A program made the translations under genes and the position numbers. A model generated the notes under the pieces. It was not told the DNA's origin. It saw only the letters and a program-made list of their open reading frames with translations, and searched no databases. Of a stretch of DNA of 64,000 nucleotides, positions 43,695-50,747 are shown in pieces; positions within the stretch are counted from its first letter, which is position 1, and every line of letters starts with the position of its first letter. Source of the DNA: Bacteroidaceae bacterium (GTDB lineage: Bacteria; Bacteroidota; Bacteroidia; Bacteroidales; Bacteroidaceae); the NCBI GenBank assembly GCA_030843315.1, contig JAUUPT010000016.1, forward strand, positions 5,067-69,066. Reading direction: 5' to 3'.

Positions 43695-44723
43695 ATGGAA
43701 CAAAATGTAGCAACAAAACGTGTATTCAACTTTTCGGGGATGTTTGCACTTGCCCTCCGGCTGGTGGTTGGTTGGACTTATTTCTCGGCGTTTTGGAGAC
43801 GCCTCGTGTTGGAAAATAAATTAGTAGAAGACGCACCGGGTTATATCGGAGAGAAATTCAATCATTTCCTTCCGAATGCTTTGGGCATTAAACCGCTTAT
43901 CGAATATCTGGTGACGACACCGGATGTATTGTGGTGGTCGATGGTGGCTTTTACTATTATTGAAGGGATAGTGGGGCTGTTGTTCATGCTGGGATATTTC
44001 ACCCGGTTGGCCAGTATAGGAGTGATTGCTCTTGCAGGTGGCATCTTGCTAGGATCGGGCTGGATAGGTTCCACTTGCCTGGACGAATGGCAGATAGGTG
44101 TACTGGGTGTTGCGGCAGGTTTTACTGTGTTTCTGGCCGGAGGAGGGTATTACTCGCTCGACCGCATTTGGATGTCGAAAACGCCTTGGTTCAATAAACG
44201 CAAGTGGTATCCGTGGATAGCGTCCGGTGAACTGACGATAAAGGACAATGCTTTGAAGAAGTTGGCAGTTGCGGGTAGCATAGCCATCCTTTTCCTCGCT
44301 TTGTTTACCAACCAGGTGTTTCATGGTGGAGTATGGGGTAAGTTGCATAATAAATCGGTAAAACCGAGAATTGAAATTGTTGATGCGAATTTGCAAAATG
44401 GCAAACTTCAGTTTTCCTTGTCTCGGGTAGAGGGAATCGATGTTTATGGTTCTTTCCTGATAGGCATTACGTTGCAAGATGCCGAAGGTAAGGAGGTTGT
44501 CAATCTGGATATGGATGATTTGTCCCATTTCCCGGCTGAGAATATTCATAATAAGTATATTGCCAAAGTTGCGGCCGGAAAGCACAGTTTGGTCATTCCG
44601 TTGGGGGCGAAAGCAACCCTCGATATCGTTGACGATGCATTGACAACCCTCCCCGAAGGAGTTTATAAATTGGTGCTGACGGATATCAGTGGGCAGACTT
44701 GGGAGGCGGATATCACAAAATGA
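43695..44723 (+). CDS. DoxD/DoxA-like fusion (thiosulfate:quinone oxidoreductase type)
   Basis: This 342-residue protein has four membrane helices in the first ~155 residues (DoxX/DoxD part: MFALALRLVVGWTYFSAFWRR...WSMVAFTIIEGIVGLLFMLGYFTRLASIGVIALAGGILLGSGWIGSTC...VAAGFTVFLAGGGYYSLDR). One more helix lies near 195, and a periplasmic beta domain (~215-342) is like the small DoxA subunit. In archaea DoxD and DoxA are separate and form thiosulfate:quinone oxidoreductase. The biochemical role in Bacteroides is not established. It follows the DUF6132 gene closely. Confidence 0.8.
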   Translation: MEQNVATKRVFNFSGMFALALRLVVGWTYFSAFWRRLVLENKLVEDAPGYIGEKFNHFLPNALGIKPLIEYLVTTPDVLWWSMVAFTIIEGIVGLLFMLGYFTRLASIGVIALAGGILLGSGWIGSTCLDEWQIGVLGVAAGFTVFLAGGGYYSLDRIWMSKTPWFNKRKWYPWIASGELTIKDNALKKLAVAGSIAILFLALFTNQVFHGGVWGKLHNKSVKPRIEIVDANLQNGKLQFSLSRVEGIDVYGSFLIGITLQDAEGKEVVNLDMDDLSHFPAENIHNKYIAKVAAGKHSLVIPLGAKATLDIVDDALTTLPEGVYKLVLTDISGQTWEADITK

Positions 44724-44738
44724 AGTGAGGCACAAGAT

Positions 44739-45263
44739 TTAATATAGAAGATAGCCTGCAACTCCTGCCAATATAATCAGCAGAATAGGATGTAGGTTCC
44801 ACTTCCATGTGACGCCAAAAGCTGCCGCAAAGATCAGTATGCTTTTATAATCAATGAAATTTTCTTTGTTCATCAGCAATAGGGCGGCGGCAGCTATCAA
44901 TGATACAGACATGGGCAGCAATCCGGACATTGCTGCCTTAATGTATTTATTGTCCTTGCATTTCACAAAGAAATAAGAGATGAACAACACCAGTATGAAT
45001 GAAGGCAGGCAGACTGCCACCGTTGCCGCTACGGCTCCCCACACGCTTTGCGTCACTGCATATCCTACGTAGGTTGCACTGTTGATGCCTATCGGGCCGG
45101 GTGTCATCTGCGAAATGGCCACCACATCGGTGAATTGTTGCAAGGTGAGCCAATGATGATGATCTACCACCTCATACTGGATGAGTGACAGCATGGCGTA
45201 TCCGCCTCCGAAGCCGAAAGTGCCGATTTTGAGATATACTAAAATTAATTGCCAGTAGATCAT
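44739..45263 (-). CDS. Chromate transporter half (ChrA family), second gene
   Basis: This 174-residue membrane protein has the ChrA signature FGGGYAMLSLIQYEVV, then ISQMTPGPIGINSATYVGY and about five helices. Short-chain ChrA proteins act as heterodimers of two ~180-residue halves, unlike the ~400-residue fused form. Its start overlaps the stop of the other half by 4 bp (ATGA), so they are translationally coupled. The natural substrate in gut Bacteroides is probably not chromate. Confidence 0.88.
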   Translation of the reverse strand: MIYWQLILVYLKIGTFGFGGGYAMLSLIQYEVVDHHHWLTLQQFTDVVAISQMTPGPIGINSATYVGYAVTQSVWGAVAATVAVCLPSFILVLFISYFFVKCKDNKYIKAAMSGLLPMSVSLIAAAALLLMNKENFIDYKSILIFAAAFGVTWKWNLHPILLIILAGVAGYLLY

Positions 45264-45811
45264 GCTTGTAATTTCTTTAGTTTATCTTTTAACCATAATG
45301 TGTAGACCATTCCTCCCGCAATCCCTGCCAGAACAATGTAGACAGGCGATAGCCTGAATTGCCAAATGAGTACGGCGGCTATGGCGGGAAGTATCAGTTG
45401 CCAGTACTTCAGTTTCAAAGCCCGTGCAGCCGATATACACGGAATGACTATCAAAGCTACTACTGCCGGACGGATACCGTTGAATATGCGTCTCATTACC
45501 TGATTATCCTGATAATGAGTAAAGAACATCGCTATCAGCATCATAATGACAAAGGAGGGGAGGATAGTGGCAAGTGCACACACCAAACTTCCTTTTACTT
45601 TATGCAGCTTATAGCCCACAAAGATGGATATGTTTACCGCAAAAACACCGGGTAGGGACTGGGTCAATGCAAACATCTCCATAAAATCTTCTTTACTCAT
45701 CCACTTCTTTTTTACGATTTCGCGCTCTATGAGAGGTATCATGGCATATCCGCCACCGATAGTAAACATTCCTATCTTGGCAAATGTCAGAAATAGCAGC
45801 AAATATTTCAT
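45260..45811 (-). CDS. Chromate transporter half (ChrA family), first gene
   Basis: This 183-residue membrane protein begins LLLFLTFAKIGMFTIGGGYAMIPLIEREIV, followed by ALTQSLPGVFAVNISIFVGYKL and four more helices, which is the ChrA domain. It pairs with the downstream half to make an antiporter-like complex in the inner membrane. The pair is convergent with the DoxDA-like gene (15-bp gap). No ChrB-type regulator is adjacent. Confidence 0.88.
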   Translation of the reverse strand: MKYLLLFLTFAKIGMFTIGGGYAMIPLIEREIVKKKWMSKEDFMEMFALTQSLPGVFAVNISIFVGYKLHKVKGSLVCALATILPSFVIMMLIAMFFTHYQDNQVMRRIFNGIRPAVVALIVIPCISAARALKLKYWQLILPAIAAVLIWQFRLSPVYIVLAGIAGGMVYTLWLKDKLKKLQA

Positions 45812-46004
45812 CGTTTATTTCTTCGGGTTACTTTCCTATTGCAAAGGAACCCAATATAATCAACATATACAAGTTGGCAGATAATATTTATTTATTAATA
45901 TTTTATATTTGGTTGCTTTATTCTTAAATCTATTTAAAAGGTGAATACTTAGACCTAATAAACCTTTATATTTAACACCTAATTACAAAATAGCAGATAT
46001 TGAT

Positions 46005-46400
46005 ATGATACAGATCGTACAACTGAAAGGAACGGAGAAGCAGCTATATAAGCTTGTAGCCCCTTTAACCATGAGCCCGGAGGTGCTGAAGCAGAACTAT
46101 AATTATCCATTTCGCACTTCGGAAGATTATATCTGGTTCATTGCTCTGGATAATAAACATGTTGTTGGCTTTATTCCGGTAGAAAACAAGAGGAATGAGC
46201 ATATTATCAATAACTATTATGTCAAAGAAAAGAACGTTGACACACTGAAAATACTGTTAGAAACAGTGATTGAAGTGTTGGGCGGGAATGCTAATCTAAC
46301 CGCTATCAGCTTCCTTGAAGATAGAACTGTTTTTGAAGAACTGGGATTCTCGGAAGAGAAGATATGGACCCGTTATATAAAAATGAAGAAAGATAAATGA
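46005..46400 (+). CDS. GNAT-like protein, first gene of the IbrA/IbrB operon
   Basis: This 131-residue protein has a compact alpha/beta pattern with VVGFIPVENKRNEHIINNYYVKEKN and FLEDRTVFEELGFSEEKIWTRYIKMKK, which resembles the closing strands of a GNAT N-acetyltransferase. The usual acetyl-CoA loop (Q/RxxGxG/A) is not evident, so it may be inactive or atypical. Its TGA overlaps the next ATG by 4 bp (46397-46400). The close coupling suggests it acts with the IbrA-like enzyme, perhaps as a substrate or partner module. Confidence 0.65.
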   Translation: MIQIVQLKGTEKQLYKLVAPLTMSPEVLKQNYNYPFRTSEDYIWFIALDNKHVVGFIPVENKRNEHIINNYYVKEKNVDTLKILLETVIEVLGGNANLTAISFLEDRTVFEELGFSEEKIWTRYIKMKKDK

Positions 46401-47692
46401 TTATGGATACACCCAAGAATGTGTATGATCTGGCACAAGAGCGTCTTGATATCCTTTTTAGGGAGTTTGATACGATATGTATTTCCTTCTCCGGAGGAAA
46501 AGACAGCGGTGTGTTGCTGAATTTGTGTATAGACTATGTTCGCCGGAATAACCTGAACCGTAAGTTGTGCGTCTTTCATATGGATTATGAGATACAGTAC
46601 AGTATGACTATCGATTACGTGGACCGTATCCTGGAGGCAAATAAAGACATCCTGGAGGTGTACCGTGTCTGTGTGCCTTTCCGGGTAACGACTTGTACGT
46701 CGATGTATCAAAGCTATTGGCGTCCGTGGCAGGATGATTTGAAGGAGATTTGGGTGAGGGACATGCCGAAAGACTGCATGACCAAAGAAGCATTTCCCTT
46801 TTATACCCAGGAAATGTGGGATTACGAGTTTCAGATGCACTTTGCCAAGTGGCTGCATCAGAAGAAAGATGGAGTGCGTTCTTGCTTTCTTATCGGCATA
46901 CGTACGCAGGAGAGCTTTAATCGTTGGCGCAGCATCCACTTGAACCGGAAGTACCAGATGTATCATAACTATCGCTGGACTTCCAAAATCGGTAATGATA
47001 TCTATAACGCCTATCCCATTTACGACTGGAAAACCACGGATATCTGGACAGCCAACGGAAAGTTTGGTTTCGACTACAACCATCTGTATGACTTGTACTA
47101 CAAAGCCGGTGTCAATATCGAACGCCAACGGGTGGCGAGCCCTTTCCTTTGCGAAGCCCAAGAGAGCCTCCGTTTGTATCGCGTTATTGATCCTAATACC
47201 TGGGGAAAGATGATAGGACGTGTCAACGGTGTGAATTTTACCGGTATTTATGGAGGTACCCGCGCTATGGGATGGCAGAATGTGCGCCTCCCCGAGGGGT
47301 ATACCTGGAAAGGCTTTATGCAGTTCCTGCTATCTACGCTACCCGAGGATACCAGAAGGAACTATCTGAAAAAGCTGACCGTCAGCATTGAGTTCTGGCG
47401 TACCAAAGGCGGTTGCCTCAGTGATGTTACTATACAGAAACTAGTAAATGCCGGTATTTCTATTGAAGTGATGAATAACACAAATTATAAAACCCATAAG
47501 AAACCTGTGCGTATGGACTATCTGGATGATATCGACATCTCCGAATTCCGGGAAATACCTACTTATAAACGAATGTGCATTTGCATCCTGAAGAATGACC
47601 ATGCCTGCAAATACATGGGTTTTGCCCTTAATAAAGAGGAAGCATATAAACGAGACAAGATAATGGAACAATTCAAAAATATGATGTTATGA
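46397..47692 (+). CDS. ibrA: IbrA-like PAPS-reductase superfamily protein (DUF3440)
   Basis: This 431-residue protein carries the PP-loop SGGKDSGVLLN near residues 33-43, typical of PAPS reductases, DndC and related ATP pyrophosphatases. The domain is extended by YDWKTTDIWTANGKFGFDYNHLYDLYYKAG and RQRVASPFLCEAQESL. A DUF3440-type C-terminus contains several Cys. IbrA was named in Escherichia coli as a regulator of immunoglobulin-binding proteins, together with a ParB-like IbrB; the chemistry is unknown. The start overlaps the GNAT-like gene and the stop overlaps the ibrB gene, each by 4 bp. Confidence 0.82.
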   Translation: MIMDTPKNVYDLAQERLDILFREFDTICISFSGGKDSGVLLNLCIDYVRRNNLNRKLCVFHMDYEIQYSMTIDYVDRILEANKDILEVYRVCVPFRVTTCTSMYQSYWRPWQDDLKEIWVRDMPKDCMTKEAFPFYTQEMWDYEFQMHFAKWLHQKKDGVRSCFLIGIRTQESFNRWRSIHLNRKYQMYHNYRWTSKIGNDIYNAYPIYDWKTTDIWTANGKFGFDYNHLYDLYYKAGVNIERQRVASPFLCEAQESLRLYRVIDPNTWGKMIGRVNGVNFTGIYGGTRAMGWQNVRLPEGYTWKGFMQFLLSTLPEDTRRNYLKKLTVSIEFWRTKGGCLSDVTIQKLVNAGISIEVMNNTNYKTHKKPVRMDYLDDIDISEFREIPTYKRMCICILKNDHACKYMGFALNKEEAYKRDKIMEQFKNMML

Positions 47693-48222
47693 GTGTAGAT
47701 AAGAGCCCTGTATATAATGTAAAAGCCATTTCCGTGGATAAGATACAAGCAAACGACTACAACCCGAATGTAGTAGCTCCGCCCGAAATGAAGCTTTTGG
47801 AACTTTCCATCTGGGAAGATGGCTTTACCATGCCATGCGTTTGCTATTATGATGAAGAAACGGACCGTTATATTTTGGTAGACGGTTTCCATCGCTATCA
47901 GATACTGAAAACGTCTAAAAGAATCTATCAGCGTGAAAACGGGCTGCTTCCCGTGGTGGTGATTGATAAGGAACTGTCCAATCGCATGGCGTCCACCATC
48001 CGCCACAACCGTGCCCGTGGCGCACATAATATTGAGTTGATGTGCAGCATTGTAGCAGAACTCGATAGAGCAGGCATGTCGGACGAATGGATCATGAAAA
48101 ATATTGGTATGGATCGTGACGAAGTATTACGTCTGAAACAAATATCCGGTTTAGCCGATTTATTTGCGAACAAGGATTTTAGCATTCCGGATAAGAAAGA
48201 AGAGTCTATAGCCGATAAATAA
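47689..48222 (+). CDS. ibrB: IbrB-like ParB/Srx-fold protein
   Basis: This 177-residue protein has a ParB N-terminal-like fold (~10-100): ISVDKIQANDYNPNVVAPPEMKLLELSIWEDGFTMPCVCYYDEETDRYILVDGFHRYQIL, with the nucleotide-binding motif DGFHRYQ and NRARGAHN. A short helical tail (~130-177, MSDEWIMKNIGMDRDEVLRLKQISGLADLF) looks like an HTH. It always accompanies IbrA as far as I know. The pair could couple a nucleotide switch to a PP-loop enzyme. A strong terminator at 48233 closes the operon. Confidence 0.82.
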   Translation: MSVDKSPVYNVKAISVDKIQANDYNPNVVAPPEMKLLELSIWEDGFTMPCVCYYDEETDRYILVDGFHRYQILKTSKRIYQRENGLLPVVVIDKELSNRMASTIRHNRARGAHNIELMCSIVAELDRAGMSDEWIMKNIGMDRDEVLRLKQISGLADLFANKDFSIPDKKEESIADK

Positions 48223-48232
48223 ACGCATTTTT

Positions 48233-48258
48233 AGGGGCAGATTTGAATATCTGCCCCT
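48233..48258 (+). terminator. Terminator of the ibrAB operon
   Basis: Ten-base arms AGGGGCAGAT and ATCTGCCCCT with loop TTGAAT are followed by TTTTA, 10 bp after the ibrB stop. Confidence 0.85.
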
Positions 48259-48295
48259 TTTATATTCATTAACAAGTGAAATATTTCATTTCAAA

Positions 48296-48327
48296 CTTGC
48301 ATAATTTAGTCAAATCGCCTACATTTG
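48296..48327 (+). promoter_or_regulatory. Promoter of the UDP-xylose synthase gene
   Basis: CTTG (48296-48299, one mismatch to TTTG), a 20-bp spacer and TACATTTG (48320-48327) fit the Bacteroides consensus. Transcription from about 48334 supports the ATG at 48388 as the start rather than the upstream frame. Confidence 0.65.
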
Positions 48328-48387
48328 TCAGCATTAAAACAGATGAAGCAGGTTGTACGTGTTTCATGGCATTATAAAAAAGATTAC

Positions 48388-49323
48388 ATGAAGAAAATTT
48401 TAGTTAGCGGAGGAGCCGGATTTATAGGCTCTCATCTTTGCACACGGCTGATAAATGACGGGCATAAAGTCATCTGCCTGGATAACTTATTCACCGGTTC
48501 GAAAGATAACATTGCTCACTTAATGGATAATCCTCGTTTTGAGTTTGTGCTTCATGATGTAGAATATCCCTATGAGTCCGACGTTGACGAAATTTATAAC
48601 TTAGCTTGTCCCGCTTCTCCTATTCATTATCAATATGATGCCATTAAGACGATAAAGACCTCAGTGCTGGGTGCGATAAACATGTTGGGACTGGCAAAAA
48701 GAACAAAGGCTAAGATCTTGCAGGCTTCTACCAGTGAAGTGTACGGTGACCCCGTTGTTCATCCCCAAGTAGAAAGTTATTGGGGAAATGTTAATCCGAT
48801 AGGAATTCGTTCTTGCTATGATGAAGGGAAGCGTTGCGCCGAAACACTGTTTATGGATTATTACCGGCAGAATGGAGTACGGATTAAAATAATACGCATT
48901 TTCAATACATATGGCCCCAAAATGTTGCCGGATGATGGGCGGGTGGTATCGAACTTTGTTGTTCAGGCACTGCAAAACCATGATATTACGATTTACGGAT
49001 CGGGCAATCAGACTCGCAGTTTTCAGTATATAGACGACTTTATAGAAGGAATGGTGCGCATGATGAATACGGAAGATGATTTTATCGGTCCGGTAAATTT
49101 GGGTAATCCAAATGAATTCTCTATCTTAGAGCTGGCAGAGAAAGTCATCAAACTGACGAACTCTAAATCGAAATTAATATTCAAGCCTTTGCCGCATGAT
49201 GATCCCAAACAGCGCCAACCGGATATAACCTTGGCCAAAGCCAAGTTGGGATGGCAGCCAACAGTCGAACTGGAAGAAGGTTTGCAGCATATGATAGAGT
49301 ATTTCAAGGAATATCGTTCCTAA
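48388..49323 (+). CDS. UDP-glucuronate decarboxylase (UDP-xylose synthase)
   Basis: This 311-residue short-chain dehydrogenase-type enzyme starts MKKILVSGGAGFIGSHLCTRL with the NAD-binding GxxGxxG. It converts UDP-glucuronate to UDP-xylose for surface polysaccharide. Family marks are STSEVYGDPVVHPQ.E.YWGNVNPIG.RSCYDEGKR, containing the catalytic Tyr-x3-Lys, and KIIRIFNTYGP. An in-frame upstream extension begins before the promoter's start point and is rejected. It is single-gene, followed 42 bp later by a sensor kinase gene. Confidence 0.9.
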   Translation: MKKILVSGGAGFIGSHLCTRLINDGHKVICLDNLFTGSKDNIAHLMDNPRFEFVLHDVEYPYESDVDEIYNLACPASPIHYQYDAIKTIKTSVLGAINMLGLAKRTKAKILQASTSEVYGDPVVHPQVESYWGNVNPIGIRSCYDEGKRCAETLFMDYYRQNGVRIKIIRIFNTYGPKMLPDDGRVVSNFVVQALQNHDITIYGSGNQTRSFQYIDDFIEGMVRMMNTEDDFIGPVNLGNPNEFSILELAEKVIKLTNSKSKLIFKPLPHDDPKQRQPDITLAKAKLGWQPTVELEEGLQHMIEYFKEYRS

Positions 49324-49364
49324 CCAAAATAGAATATTGATAACGGGAAAAATAATATAGAAAG

Positions 49365-50492
49365 ATGAACATGGAAATTAACCCTTCTGAGTACAAGATT
49401 CTCATCGTTGACGATGTGATGTCAAACGTGTTATTGTTGAAGGTACTCTTAACAAACGAGAAATTTGCAATCGCTACGGCAAGTAACGGGCGGCAGGCTT
49501 TGGAACAGGTAGAGAAAGAAAACCCTGATTTGATTTTGCTGGACGTAATGATGCCGGATATGAGCGGTTTTGAAGTGGCGCAACACTTAAAGTCGAATCC
49601 GCAGACTGCTGAGATTCCGATTATCTTCCTGACTGCATTGAATAGTACGGCAGATATAGTAAAAGGATTCCAGGTAGGTGCAAACGACTTCATCTCTAAA
49701 CCTTTCAACAAGGAAGAGCTGATTATTCGCGTTACCCACCAGATCTCATTAGTAGCAGCCAAACGTCTTATTCTGAGCAAAACAGAAGAGTTGCAACGTA
49801 CCATTGCCGGTCGTGACAAGTTGTATTCTGTCATCGCTCATGATTTGCGTTCTCCTATGGGCTCCATTAAGATGGTACTGAACATGCTGATTTTGAATCT
49901 GCCTGCCGAAAAGATTGGTGATGAGATGTATGAGCTGCTGACGATGGCCAATCAGACAACAGAGGATGTGTTCTCATTGTTGGATAATCTGTTGAAGTGG
50001 ACTAAGAGCCAGATTGGTAAGTTGAATGTAGTTTACCAAGATGTAAACCTGGTAGAAATTGCTGATAGTGTAACAGAGATCTTTACTATGGTGGCGAGTC
50101 TGAAGAAAATAACAATCCGTGCAGTGAAGCCCGACAAAATGGTTGTGAATGCCGACATTGATATGTTGAAGACAGTAGTCCGTAACCTGTTGAGCAACGC
50201 TATTAAGTTCAGTAAAGAGAATTCTGAGGTCTTGATCAAGATGGAAGAAGTGGACGGTAAAGCAGTTGTCAGTGTTCAGGACCACGGTTGTGGCATCAGC
50301 GAAGAAGGACAAAAGAAGTTGTTGCATACGGATACTCATTTCAGTACCTTCGGTACGAATAATGAGGAAGGTTCCGGACTCGGTTTGCTGTTGTGCAAGG
50401 ACTTTATTACGAAGAATGGTGGAGAACTGTGGTTCACTTCTCAGGAAGGTGAAGGTTCTACATTCAGTTTCTCAATTCCGCTGAAGAAATAG
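49365..50492 (+). CDS. REC-histidine kinase hybrid (soluble)
   Basis: This 375-residue cytoplasmic protein has an N-terminal receiver (~8-130) with DD at 16-17 region, Asp in LILLDVMMPDMSG (~60), Thr in FLTALN and Lys in ISKPFN. HisKA follows with His in YSVIAHDLRSPMGS (~160), then HATPase_c (NLLSNAIKFSKEN, QDHGCGISEEG, GSGLGLLLCKDFI). The receiver-first order, with no sensor or membrane segment, suggests it relays phosphate from another kinase or controls its own kinase by phosphorylation. The cognate output regulator is not adjacent. Confidence 0.9.
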   Translation: MNMEINPSEYKILIVDDVMSNVLLLKVLLTNEKFAIATASNGRQALEQVEKENPDLILLDVMMPDMSGFEVAQHLKSNPQTAEIPIIFLTALNSTADIVKGFQVGANDFISKPFNKEELIIRVTHQISLVAAKRLILSKTEELQRTIAGRDKLYSVIAHDLRSPMGSIKMVLNMLILNLPAEKIGDEMYELLTMANQTTEDVFSLLDNLLKWTKSQIGKLNVVYQDVNLVEIADSVTEIFTMVASLKKITIRAVKPDKMVVNADIDMLKTVVRNLLSNAIKFSKENSEVLIKMEEVDGKAVVSVQDHGCGISEEGQKKLLHTDTHFSTFGTNNEEGSGLGLLLCKDFITKNGGELWFTSQEGEGSTFSFSIPLKK

Positions 50493-50567
50493 TAATAGAC
50501 TCTATAAAATAGATTTTTCCCATTAGCTATAAGAGGCGGAAAGTTCATAGCTTTCTGCTACTTTCTT

Positions 50568-50612
50568 AAGGCTTAATGATAGGAGGTCAGGTACTTTCTA
50601 TCATTAGGCCTT
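50568..50612 (+). terminator. Terminator after the REC-kinase gene
   Basis: Fifteen-base arms (AAGGCTTAATGATAG and CTATCATTAGGCCTT, one wobble) surround a 15-base loop and are followed by a T-rich stretch. The remaining gap to the Feo promoter shows nothing else. Confidence 0.75.
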
Positions 50613-50685
50613 ATTCTTTTCAATTCTATTCTTTGGAGGCTAATTACGTATGATATATGCGCTTATTTAAAAACATTCTAAATTA

Positions 50686-50717
50686 TTTGCCTCTTGCAAA
50701 CAGAAACATTATCTTTG
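50686..50717 (+). promoter_or_regulatory. Promoter of the feo operon
   Basis: TTTG (50686-50689), a 20-bp spacer and TATCTTTG (50710-50717) match the consensus exactly, 30 bp before the start codon. I see no clear Fur-type palindrome. Confidence 0.75.
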
Positions 50718-50747
50718 TACCCAAAAATATAAGAAAGGCTGAAGACT

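Noticed and set aside
48325..48387. Upstream 21-codon extension of UDP-xylose synthase
   Set aside because: It overlaps the promoter -7 element and precedes the Rossmann start MKKILVSGGAG.
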